Of a DNA stretch of 64,000 bases, positions 1-8,300 are shown piece after piece. Made by a program: the position numbers and the translations under genes. Within the stretch, counting starts at the first letter, position 1. The number at the start of each line of letters is the position of its first letter. The notes under the pieces are model-generated. The model did not search any database. It worked only from the letters and a program-made list of their open reading frames with translations, and had not been told where the DNA came from. The stretch is from an uncultured Christensenella sp. GTDB lineage: Bacteria > Bacillota > Clostridia > Christensenellales > CAG-917. Location: NCBI GenBank assembly GCA_910584155.1, contig CAJTYG010000003.1:62001-126000 (forward strand), given 5' to 3'.

Positions 1-1209
1 CCTCTCGGTTAGCTCCCACGGGTTTTCAAAAAGTATTTTGCTGTCCCTTGCAGCTTGCTCGCTGTATGATTTATTGCTGCCGAGCGCACGGCTTGAGGTG
101 TACAGCATATAGGGCACGGGCTCGCCTGTGTGAGTGCGCTTTGATATCGGCGTGTAATGGTCGGGCATTATCAGCAGGCTTATCGGCTCTGACTTGCTTT
201 CAAAATATCCGAGCACTTTTGAAATTATTTTTTCATCTATCAGCTCGATAGCTTTCACCTTGCCGTCAACGTCGCCCTGATGTCCGCACTCGTCGGTAGC
301 CTCGAGGTGTATCATACAAACGTCGGCAATGCCGCTTTCGAGCGCATCTATAGCACTTTGCGCCTTGCCGTCGAAATTTGTATCGAGCGTACCCGTTGCG
401 CCCTCTACTTCCAAAACCATCATTCCGCTGCCGATGGCAATGCCCTTTAGCAGGTCTACTGCGCTTATCATTGCGCAGCGTTTGCCGTACTTTTTCTCAA
501 AGCTTTGGATATTGGGCTTTGTGCCTTCGCCCCAAAACCAAAGCGAGTTGGCAGGTCTTTTGCCGTTTGCCTCTCTTTCGAGATTTATGCTGTGTTTTGA
601 CAAAAACTCATAAGACGCTTTCATAAGCGACAGTAGCAGGGCGCTCTGCCCGCCCGAGGGTAGATAGTCCGCTATCCTTTTGTCGAGAATATCGTGGGGA
701 GGGGTGAGAATTTCGTTTGGGGAAGAGTGCTTGAGTATGAGGCAGTGGCGGTAGCTTATGCCGCAGTGCAGCTCGAAGCTTTGGGCGAAGCTCTGCGATT
801 TTAAATGAGCGGACAGGTCGTCAAGCAATACCCTTGCTTCATCTGTGCTTATCTCGCCTGCGCTGTAATCGAGCATAGTTTTTTGGTCATATTCCCTTTC
901 GTTTGAAAGAGTGACGAGATTCGCCCTCAAGGCGAGGTCGTCGTCCTGCATATTTATGCCTATAGAAAGCGCCTCGAGGGGGCTTCTGCCCGTGTAGCAG
1001 GTGTGCACGTCATAGCCGAGCACACCGAGATTTGCAACGTCGCTGCCCGCCTTGAAGCCGTCGGGAACTGTGCGGACAAGCCCTATTTCGCTGCTTTTGG
1101 CGATAGCGTCCATTGCGGGCGTAAAAGCAAATTCCAACGGAGTTTTGCCGTTGAGCTTTTGTATGGGATAGTCTGCCATACCGTCAAGCAGAATGAGAAC
1201 ATATTTCAT
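1..1209 (-). CDS. apgM: cofactor-independent phosphoglycerate mutase, ApgM type (3' end cut by window)
   Basis: Interconverts 2- and 3-phosphoglycerate in glycolysis in the cytoplasm, without 2,3-bisphosphoglycerate. It reads from ATG at 1209 through 403 codons with no stop before the window edge. The family is about 400 residues, so only the last few are missing. The N-terminus MKYVLILLDGMADYP carries the first metal aspartate of the alkaline phosphatase superfamily. Next come GSDVANLGVLGYD, with the likely nucleophile serine, and YTGRSPLEALSIG. A later HLEATDECGHQGD and MPDHYTPI supply the remaining metal ligands. AGGTG lies five bases before the start, and a promoter sits upstream at 1234-1262. 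The gene is divergent from the GH127-like gene. Metal and serine roles are family knowledge; the motifs are read directly. Confidence 0.93.
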   Translation of the reverse strand, partial: MKYVLILLDGMADYPIQKLNGKTPLEFAFTPAMDAIAKSSEIGLVRTVPDGFKAGSDVANLGVLGYDVHTCYTGRSPLEALSIGINMQDDDLALRANLVTLSNEREYDQKTMLDYSAGEISTDEARVLLDDLSAHLKSQSFAQSFELHCGISYRHCLILKHSSPNEILTPPHDILDKRIADYLPSGGQSALLLSLMKASYEFLSKHSINLEREANGKRPANSLWFWGEGTKPNIQSFEKKYGKRCAMISAVDLLKGIAIGSGMMVLEVEGATGTLDTNFDGKAQSAIDALESGIADVCMIHLEATDECGHQGDVDGKVKAIELIDEKIISKVLGYFESKSEPISLLIMPDHYTPISKRTHTGEPVPYMLYTSSRALGSNKSYSEQAARDSKILFENPWELTER

Positions 1210-1233
1210 ATCGCACCTCGTTGCGTTTGGTTT

Positions 1234-1262
1234 ATCATATTGCTTTCTCTTGCATTTGTCAA
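1234..1262 (-). promoter_or_regulatory. sigma-A type promoter for apgM
   Basis: On the minus strand TTGACA (1262-1257), a 17-base spacer and TATGAT (1239-1234) lie about 25 bases before the apgM start codon. The spacing is optimal and only one -10 base departs from consensus. The -35 region overlaps TTGTCA on the plus strand, which may serve the divergent gene. Confidence 0.75.
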
Positions 1263-1340
1263 TTTTATATGCTAAATTATTATATTATAGCAAATGCGTG
1301 AAAGTGGCGTTTTTGCAGATAATATGGCTGAGGTAGCGTT

Positions 1341-3290
1341 TTGGCAAGGTCTGTCGACAAAAATTTAAAAAAGCTTCCGCTTGGAGCTATCCGTCCTACA
1401 GGTTGGCTGAAGGACGAGATGCTGCATATGTGCGACCTGCAAAAAAGGCTGGGCGTATTGCAGGGGCTTGTCAAAAACGGCGAGTGGATTAGCGGCGAGG
1501 GCTTGCCCAAATATGCAAGAGGGCTCACCCTGCTTGCGGCTGCGCTCGACGACAAAAATCTCAAGGACAGAATGACGGGTTTTTTTCAGCCTATCCTTAA
1601 CAGCGCAAACGAGGGCGGCGATTTCGGACCTAAGCAGGGACATACCGTCACGCCTAAGATAGAGGCGATAAAGGCGCTTCTGTGCTACTATGAATATACA
1701 GGCTCCGAAAGAGTGCTCGCCTTTTTGAAAAAATATTTCAAAAATCAGTTCAACACATACGAGGTGACGTCGCTGTGGCACGACTCGAGGGCAAGATTGC
1801 TTGAGGAAATCCCTGCGCTCGAGGCGGTGTACAGAGAAACCGACCTCGAGTGGCTGCAGGATCTCGGCGAAAAGCTGCGTGACAGCTCAAACGATTGGTT
1901 TAAGCTTGCGGACAAGTTTTTATACAAACGCCCTGCGCACAGATATGTGTCGGTGTCGGCGCTAAAGCGCATACAAAAGACTGTCGCTATTTATGAAAAG
2001 GACGAGCTGCCGCCAAAGGTGAAGCCGCTCACGCCCGAATTTGTTGAGAAGCAGTGGAAAAAGCAGATAAGAGCCGTTGAAACAAACGGCGTAAATATGG
2101 CAAAGGCGATAAAGTATCCCTGCACCTACGGCAGATTTGTGGGTGACGACGCACTAAAAAATCTTTCTCTCAGGATAGTTGCGTCGCTTATGCGCAATCA
2201 CGGCACGGCTACGGGAATGTTTACGTCGGATACGCATCTTGCAGGCGCAAGCCCCGTCAGAGGCATTGACGTGGAAGCCTCCGTCGAAATGATGGAATCT
2301 CTTATAGAGGTCATAAAGGAAACGGGCGACTTTGCCTGTGCCGATCTGCTTGAAAGAATAGCGTTTAACGTCATTCCCGCCGCTTGCTTCGAGGATTGCA
2401 GCGCCGTGCAGGATATGCTGCTTGTAAATCAGGTCGAGGCGTCCGCAGACAGACCTATGGCGCACTGCGAAACGGACTTTAACAACGCATATTTTACAAG
2501 AAAACTCAACAGAGGGGCGGTGGCTGTGCTCAGCGCATATCCGCTTTATATGCAGGCTGCGTGTATGGTAAAGGACGACGAGCTGAATTTCCTCACATAT
2601 ACGCCCTGCGAGATGGACATATCCGTAGGCGGAAGCAAGCTTACCATAAGCGAGCGTACGGGCTATCCCTTCAGAAACTCCGTCGTGTTTAAGGTGGAAT
2701 ACGCAGACGGCGATCCCGAGGTGAAAATAAACTTCAGAGTGCCAAAAAATATGTCTATGCAGCTCATATCCTGCGGACAGGTGGTTGCGTCGGGCACAAA
2801 GGAAATTTCCGTCAAGTGCGTTTTGCGCACGGGCAGTACGTTTATGCTGAAAATGAACATTCCTCTCACCGTCGAGGAAAATACGGACGGCACCTACAGT
2901 CTGTTTAAGGGCAACGTGCTGATGTCGCTCAAGGTGCCCCACGACGCAAAGCACGACGCAAAGGACAGAAGAGTCATATTCCTCAACTTTGTGAAGAAGT
3001 GGAATATCGCACCGTTGCTCGCAAGACGTGCAAAGGGCGGAGTGCGCAGCCTTGACGAGGAAGAAATAACCGTAGTAAACAACGTTTCGTCCATTCCGTT
3101 TTCGTTTGAAAAACCGCCTTTTGAGCTGCGAATACGCTCAAAAAACGTCATAAATTGGGACTATGACGTAAACGGATATACCGAAATACCCAAAAAACCT
3201 GTTTTTTCCGAGGAAACGCTTGAAAGGACGTATCTGCCTTTCGGGTGCTCGCTGCTGCATATAGCGCAATTTCCAAAGTGTCTGAGGTGA
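1341..3290 (+). CDS. GH127-like (DUF1680-type, beta-L-arabinofuranosidase family) protein
   Basis: A 649-residue soluble protein starting at TTG 1341. An in-frame TGA at 1329 bars any earlier start, and AGGT lies six bases before it. The N-terminal LPLGAIRPTGWLKDEML is the signature opening of the GH127/DUF1680 family, followed by the expected alpha/alpha-barrel pattern. Near KALLCYYEYTGSERVLAFL it resembles family members such as HypBA1, which remove beta-L-arabinofuranose. The hallmark ETCA segment and the paired CC zinc ligands are not recognisable. Instead there are SVEMMESL and a single-Cys HCETDFNNAY. It may therefore have a different substrate or chemistry. No signal peptide is seen, so it is probably cytoplasmic. 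The next gene follows after four bases, so the two are probably one unit. Family assignment is good; activity is unknown. Confidence 0.75.
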   Translation: MARSVDKNLKKLPLGAIRPTGWLKDEMLHMCDLQKRLGVLQGLVKNGEWISGEGLPKYARGLTLLAAALDDKNLKDRMTGFFQPILNSANEGGDFGPKQGHTVTPKIEAIKALLCYYEYTGSERVLAFLKKYFKNQFNTYEVTSLWHDSRARLLEEIPALEAVYRETDLEWLQDLGEKLRDSSNDWFKLADKFLYKRPAHRYVSVSALKRIQKTVAIYEKDELPPKVKPLTPEFVEKQWKKQIRAVETNGVNMAKAIKYPCTYGRFVGDDALKNLSLRIVASLMRNHGTATGMFTSDTHLAGASPVRGIDVEASVEMMESLIEVIKETGDFACADLLERIAFNVIPAACFEDCSAVQDMLLVNQVEASADRPMAHCETDFNNAYFTRKLNRGAVAVLSAYPLYMQAACMVKDDELNFLTYTPCEMDISVGGSKLTISERTGYPFRNSVVFKVEYADGDPEVKINFRVPKNMSMQLISCGQVVASGTKEISVKCVLRTGSTFMLKMNIPLTVEENTDGTYSLFKGNVLMSLKVPHDAKHDAKDRRVIFLNFVKKWNIAPLLARRAKGGVRSLDEEEITVVNNVSSIPFSFEKPPFELRIRSKNVINWDYDVNGYTEIPKKPVFSEETLERTYLPFGCSLLHIAQFPKCLR

Positions 3291-3294
3291 GTAA

Positions 3295-3861
3295 ATGAAA
3301 ACGCTTGAAAGAAAATATTCCAAAACAGACCGAATTATTGCCAAAGCGCAGTTTTCCGCTTGGGTCTATCTTGCAAGCGTTCTGCTTGCGGCGCTGCTTG
3401 GCGGGATAATTGCCGTTTTATGGGTGTTTATGCCAAAAATAAACGAGGCGGCAGGCAAAGCGATACTCACCGACGCCATTATGCGTTGGGTGCTACTCGG
3501 CGCAGGCATAGCGGTGCTGATAAGCTTTTTGATGCAGGCGTTGAGCTTGTATTCTAAGGAGCTTATCGTCACAGAGGATAAGATAGTGTACAGGTCGGGA
3601 CTGCTGTCGGTGCAAAATACGATAATTCCTATAATGGAAATCAGAATAATAGAGGCGCACCAAACGCTTTTGCAGCGCATTTTCAATATGGGCACAATAT
3701 CCATCATATCCGATGCGGAAAAGCCCTATAAGATAAAGGGAGTTAAGGCTGCCGAGCGTTTTACAAGGCGTGTGATGAAGCAGGCGGCGATATCCAAGCA
3801 GGAGTATGAAAGCAGGCGGGTGCAGTTGCAGCTTGCAGGTTATTCGCACAAGCGCAAATGA
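3295..3861 (+). CDS. membrane protein with bacterial PH (YdbS/DUF304-like) domain
   Basis: A 188-residue protein with two predicted membrane helices (about residues 23-47 and 62-85), followed by a cytoplasmic bPH2-like domain. The recognisable run there is ELIVTEDKIVYRSGLLS, then IPIMEIRIIEAHQTLLQRIFNMGTI. This strand pattern with a short NMGTI/ISIISD segment is typical of YdbS/YdbT-like proteins, whose biochemical role is largely unknown. Its ribosome site GAGGTGAG overlaps the stop of the GH127-like gene, so translation is probably coupled. A terminator follows at 3880. Family call is confident; function is not inferable. Confidence 0.8.
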   Translation: MKTLERKYSKTDRIIAKAQFSAWVYLASVLLAALLGGIIAVLWVFMPKINEAAGKAILTDAIMRWVLLGAGIAVLISFLMQALSLYSKELIVTEDKIVYRSGLLSVQNTIIPIMEIRIIEAHQTLLQRIFNMGTISIISDAEKPYKIKGVKAAERFTRRVMKQAAISKQEYESRRVQLQLAGYSHKRK

Positions 3862-3879
3862 CCAAATTCTACAAATTTG

Positions 3880-3905
3880 CAGCGCCTAAGCGGCGCTGTT
3901 TTTTT
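3880..3905 (+). terminator. intrinsic terminator after the PH-domain gene
   Basis: CAGCGCC and GGCGCTG form a perfect seven-base stem around TAAGC, followed by eight T residues, 18 bases after the stop codon. It closes the two-gene unit. Confidence 0.85.
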
Positions 3906-4004
3906 GCGCAAAATGCTGAAAAAAGCATTTGCAAACAGATTTTTCTATATGAAAAAACAATAGCGCAAATTTACAAATTTTTACAAAAACAGTCAATTAG
4001 ATAT

Positions 4005-4901
4005 CTAAAAACCGAAATTCCCCGGTGTGATAAACAGACCTGTGATAAGCGACAGCAGCCCAGCCAAAGCCACAAGGTGGACGATGTAAACGAGCAGGGC
4101 GTATTTGCCTACAAAGCAGACGGGTATGTTCCATTTTCCGTCAAGCTTGGGAAGCAATGATTTGCGGTTGCCGTAGAGTATGGGCGCAAGCATTACGCCT
4201 GCGAAAAAGTATGCCGAATAGGGTATGAGCGTAAACAGATCGCCGGGTGAAAAGTCGGACTGCTTGTAAAACAGCGACGGCACGCCGTGTATGTCGTGCG
4301 ACGGGAATAAAATCGCAAATATTTTGGGCGTGCTTTTAGGCGGAACGTAACAGAAATACAGTATCAGAACGATGCCTATTATGCCCGCTGCGACCGTAGA
4401 TATGGCATAAGGCTGACCGTGACACGCCCACGAAATAAATGCGTATAAAAGCATACAGACAGCCAAAAAGTCAAGCACGCCGAAAACGGTGGTGACGCTG
4501 CTTATGCCTATCACTTCTTCGGCAAAAAGCGAGCAGAACGAGTATATTATTGCAATTATCGCAAGCTGAGCGCCCCGTTTTAAATTTGAACGTGACAGCG
4601 TGCAGGATATGCCTGAAACTCCAAAGAAGAAAAACAGCACGATATTGTGTATGATAGGTCTTACGTCGCCGTTTACCCATTGCCTGCAAAACAGCGAAAA
4701 GCTGTCGCCTACGGCGCCCGCATAAAAGGCGGAGCCGTACCACGACGGCGCAAAATAACCCTCTATCAAAATGGATAAATGGTCAAGTATCATAAGTAGG
4801 ACGCAAATGCCTCTGATAAAATCTATCTCCCAAATGCGGTTGCGCTTTAGCGGAAGATAATTCAGTTGCGTCCGATAGGGTATCAACGGCGTCGCTTGCA
4901 T
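4005..4901 (-). CDS. DUF1624 / heparan-alpha-glucosaminide N-acetyltransferase-like membrane protein
   Basis: A 298-residue multispan membrane protein with roughly eight hydrophobic helices. Near the N-terminus RIWEIDFIRGICVLLMILDHL is the signature of the DUF1624/HGSNAT_cat family. These are membrane acyltransferases related to the acyltransferase-3 fold that move acyl groups onto sugars; the substrate here is unknown. Short charged loops follow each helix, and the C-terminus reads VGKYALLVYIVHLVALAGL, as in family members. The ATG at 4901 lies at the predicted transcription start, so the mRNA would be leaderless or translation begins downstream, perhaps near residue 20 where family members usually begin. 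It faces the preceding unit convergently and shares the short spacer at 3906-4004. Confidence 0.75.
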   Translation of the reverse strand: MQATPLIPYRTQLNYLPLKRNRIWEIDFIRGICVLLMILDHLSILIEGYFAPSWYGSAFYAGAVGDSFSLFCRQWVNGDVRPIIHNIVLFFFFGVSGISCTLSRSNLKRGAQLAIIAIIYSFCSLFAEEVIGISSVTTVFGVLDFLAVCMLLYAFISWACHGQPYAISTVAAGIIGIVLILYFCYVPPKSTPKIFAILFPSHDIHGVPSLFYKQSDFSPGDLFTLIPYSAYFFAGVMLAPILYGNRKSLLPKLDGKWNIPVCFVGKYALLVYIVHLVALAGLLSLITGLFITPGNFGF

Positions 4902-4907
4902 ACTGAA

Positions 4908-4936
4908 AGTATAACACTCTATCTTGCGGGTGTCAA
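4908..4936 (-). promoter_or_regulatory. sigma-A type promoter for the DUF1624 gene
   Basis: On the minus strand TTGACA (4936-4931), 17 bases and TATACT (4913-4908). The predicted transcription start is at or one base before the ATG at 4901, leaving no room for a ribosome-binding site. Confidence 0.75.
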
Positions 4937-4939
4937 ATG

Positions 4940-5225
4940 AAGACGGCGCCGTGAAGGATAAGTTAAAAAAGAAAATTTACAAGTTTAGATTGCCTGTTTT
5001 GGCAAATTTTTACAATTTCGCCCCGCACATTTTTTAAGAAGTGATTTGATTTGCGCCTATTTTTTTTGCGGCGGCAACCGCTCTGTATATACGATGAAAA
5101 ATTTTTGCAGTTTTTGCGTGTCCGCAGCATAAAATTTATTGAGGGAAAATGCAAAAAATCACAAGGGGTTGTGGGGCGGGCTGTCACTTGCCGCAATAGG
5201 TTGGAATATACTGGAAAACTAAATT
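4940..5225. other. AT-rich intergenic stretch with no gene seen
   Basis: Between the divergent promoters of the DUF1624 gene and the giant gene. It is rich in A and T tracts. I see no open frame with a ribosome site, no tRNA and no terminator. A weak GCGG/CCGC hairpin near 5068-5083 has no T tract after it. Confidence 0.5.
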
Positions 5226-5230
5226 GACTA

Positions 5231-5259
5231 TTGACAAACGTGTGTACGTGCGATATAAT
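5231..5259 (+). promoter_or_regulatory. perfect consensus promoter of the giant lipoprotein gene
   Basis: TTGACA at 5231-5236, exactly 17 bases, TATAAT at 5254-5259; both hexamers match consensus fully. Transcription should start near 5266, giving a leader of about 50 bases. The heptamer ACGTGCG sits in the spacer (5246-5252) and recurs downstream in a palindrome, suggesting a repressor site. Confidence 0.85.
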
Positions 5260-5280
5260 CTACACGTATAGTAATCTTTA

Positions 5281-5290
5281 CGCACGTGCG
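5281..5290. promoter_or_regulatory. palindrome CGCACGTGCG in the leader, candidate operator
   Basis: A perfect ten-base palindrome about 15 bases after the predicted transcription start. It contains ACGTGCG in both orientations; a third copy lies in the promoter spacer at 5246-5252. Binding by a repressor is inferred only. Confidence 0.4.
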
Positions 5291-5315
5291 TGTGTATAAG
5301 GTTCGGAGGAAGATT

Positions 5316-8300
5316 ATGAGAAAAAACAAGCTTGCTATCGTACTGTTGCTGATACTTTTGGTGGTGATGACCGCTCTGTTTGTGGCGTGCAATCCAAACA
5401 GCGGCAACACGGAAGTTCCGCCCATTAAGGAACCGGATGATAATACGGGCAGACCGATTGTGCCGGGGGCGACTGCGATAACCTCGCAGAGGGCGTGGCA
5501 GATACTTAAATCTGCGGCGTTTGCGGCGGTCGAGCAGGAAAAGGACAGCAGATACATAAACGTCGACACCGCATTTAAGCTCGGCTATGCCAAGGACGGC
5601 AGCGACAATGTGTTTGTGATGCGAATAGCGGTCGGAATGAACGTTTCAAACGGCGGCACTGTGACTGCCAATGTGAGAGACGATCAGTTTTTGATTGAAT
5701 TAAGGCAGTTCGGCAAGACCGAGCTTGACGGCATAAACAGCGAAGACGAGCTTATGGGGCTCATGAAAAACGACGGGGGCAAGCTCCTCGCCGGCTTCTA
5801 CTTTTATGAGGGTAAGCTCGTTGCGGACGTAAGGGGTATCAAAAACGCCGCAGGCGAAACGGGCGAAAGCGTGCACGTCGTCTGGACGGATAACCTCGAT
5901 ATGGCAAACTTCGCCAAAAAGGTGAGCGCCGCATACGAGCAGCTCAACATCACGAGCTTGCTTTTCAATCAGCTTTTGGGCTACAACATCGGCTCATTGC
6001 TGGAAGGTCTTATCGGCATGGATATCGTCGATCTGACCATCGAAAATCTTCTTGTAAACTTCCTGTTTGCTTCCTCAGTCAGTTCTTATAAGGACAACGG
6101 CAACGGCAGCGAGTCGCTTGTCATCCCATGCGACCTCTCTATCGTCGCAAATATTCTTCCTCTCTTACAAGGTCTTATCGGCGAGGATATCGTCGGTCTG
6201 GTGCAAAAGGTTTTAGGGCTTGACCTCGGCAAGCTCGGCGCTATCGCAGGTATGGCGCTCTATATCAACGCAGATATTCAGGACGGCGTTTTGCAGGACG
6301 TCACTACAAAAATCGACGTAAACTTCAATTCCAACGCCTCGCAGGCTGTCAAGGAGCGTTATGACGATTTCAAGAGCAATATCGGCATCGAGCTCGGCTA
6401 TATCGACATAAGCCCCGTCGGCGCACCCACACTCGACGTTGTCAGAGTGCTTAAGAGTCGTGTATACGACGCTCAGGCGGGCACAAGCTTTTATGACCAT
6501 ATCGAAAATACGGCAAACGAGTATTCGTTGCTTACGTTTGAAGCGACTCTCATGCTCAATCTTGATACGGCAAACAAAACTATCAAGATAAACAACGCTT
6601 TGGACGCTTTCGGCACGCTGTTTACAAACATTCTCGAAAAAAATCTCAGCGAGGATATGTATGAAAAGCTGTTGCCGCTGTTTGAAAAGGATATAAATTT
6701 CCAAAATACGCAAAATTCCATCGCACTCCATCTGCGTGCAAATATCAACACTAAGGACGCCGCTCAGACGCAGATAGCCATTGAGCTGAGAGGCTCGGAC
6801 AGCAAGCTCCGTCTCGGCGTGTACTATGACGGCGCAAAGAAGGCTGCTTATATCGACGCAGGCGGAATACTCGGCGATGCAAATACTAAGCTTAAGGTTG
6901 AAAACATAAACATAAACGAGATAATAGACGGCTTGATGGACAAGCTGTTTGACACTATCATCAAGGCTGTAAACGGCGACGCTCAGGCGGCTGCGCAGTA
7001 CAAAAAGCTTGCGGCTTCGGGCGAGATAATAAAACAGCATACGGGCGCTGTCGCAGCGGACGATGAGGAAAATGAAATCGGCGATACGATGGGACTCATC
7101 ATGGCTATCGTCGACAATATCACTATCGGAATGGACGGCAATATCTTCAACATCAACACCATTCATTTCGAGATGACGCAAAATATACTGAATTACATCT
7201 TCGGACTTATCTTTGTAGACGACCTTTCGGGCGCAAAGGTGCCTATCACGGACGCCGCTCTCACCTATAAAAACTTGGGATTTGCGGATGAAAAGACACT
7301 GAGTATCACCGCAGGCCTCGGCGAAAGCAAGGACAATCCTCTTGTCAAGCTCGGCGTAGGACTCAATATCCGCTTTGGCTCCATTGGCGATAAGAGTGGC
7401 TTTGCGCAGATTTTTGCAAATTTGAACGATCACGACTATCTGCCCATTCTGAAGGACGGACAGCTCAATACAAACGTGCTGCACGTCAAGGTCAAGACGG
7501 CTCTCGGCATAAATGTAGAGGCTTTGAGCGGCGACCTTGCCGAGCTTAACGTAAATCTGCAGGATCTCGCACTCGGCAACAGCTTCAAGGGACTGATGCT
7601 AAACGTGCTGTTCCAACTCGGCTCGATAAGAGGCGGTCTTACTGCTGACATAGAGGCGGACGTCGACATGAGCGGCGGTCTGTCAATTTCGTCGTTGCTC
7701 AATTCTACGGCTAAAATACGTATCACTCAAAACACCGACAACAGCGAGGTGCTTGCAATTTATCTGCAGGACGGCAACGTGTATATCAATGCGGAAGTGC
7801 TGTGCCTCGGCATAGACAAGGTGACGTTCAATCTGCGTGACCTGCTCGGAATGTTCGGTGTCAATATAGACAACAGCCCCGAGGAGGGCGTCGCTATCAC
7901 TGTGGCAGACGGGGAAGGTCCGTCCACGGTAGATAAGATACTTGCATTTGTAGTCGGAGCTATCGACGGAATAAATCTCGGCAAAAACTCTGTGGAAATC
8001 GCTTTTGCGACAAATATTTTGGAGCAGCTTATCGCTTCGCTCGGACTCGACGGAGTTGATATAAACATCGGCAACGCTCTGGCGAGCGGCGGCATAAAGC
8101 TCGAGCTGAAGGACGGACTCAATCTGTCCGAAATCAGACTCGGAGTGTATCTCGGCATAGGCGACAACCTCAATTTCGAGGTCGCTCTCACAGGACTTGA
8201 CGTCGGCCTTGGCGAGACAAATACAAAATATCTCGATCAGCAGACGCAGTATACAAAGGACGACTTTACGGATATATTCACAAGCCCGTTCGTGTCGCTC

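Noticed and set aside
1256..1286. Plus-strand promoter TTGTCA-19-TATATT for the GH127-like gene
   Set aside because: Spacer too long and the region is simple AT sequence; it may be real but cannot be supported.
3858..4160. Plus-strand frame of 100 residues after the PH-domain gene
   Set aside because: It runs through a terminator and into the opposite-strand DUF1624 gene; no ribosome site of its own apart from the preceding gene's end.
3974..5015. 13-base direct repeat CAAATTTTTACAA on both sides of the DUF1624 gene (3974-3986 and 5003-5015), possible transposition scar
   Set aside because: Very AT-rich and likely by chance; no inverted repeats or transposase remnants are present.
5068..5083. 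GCGG/CCGC hairpin upstream of the giant gene as a terminator
   Set aside because: Only four pairs and no T tract on the 3' side in either direction.
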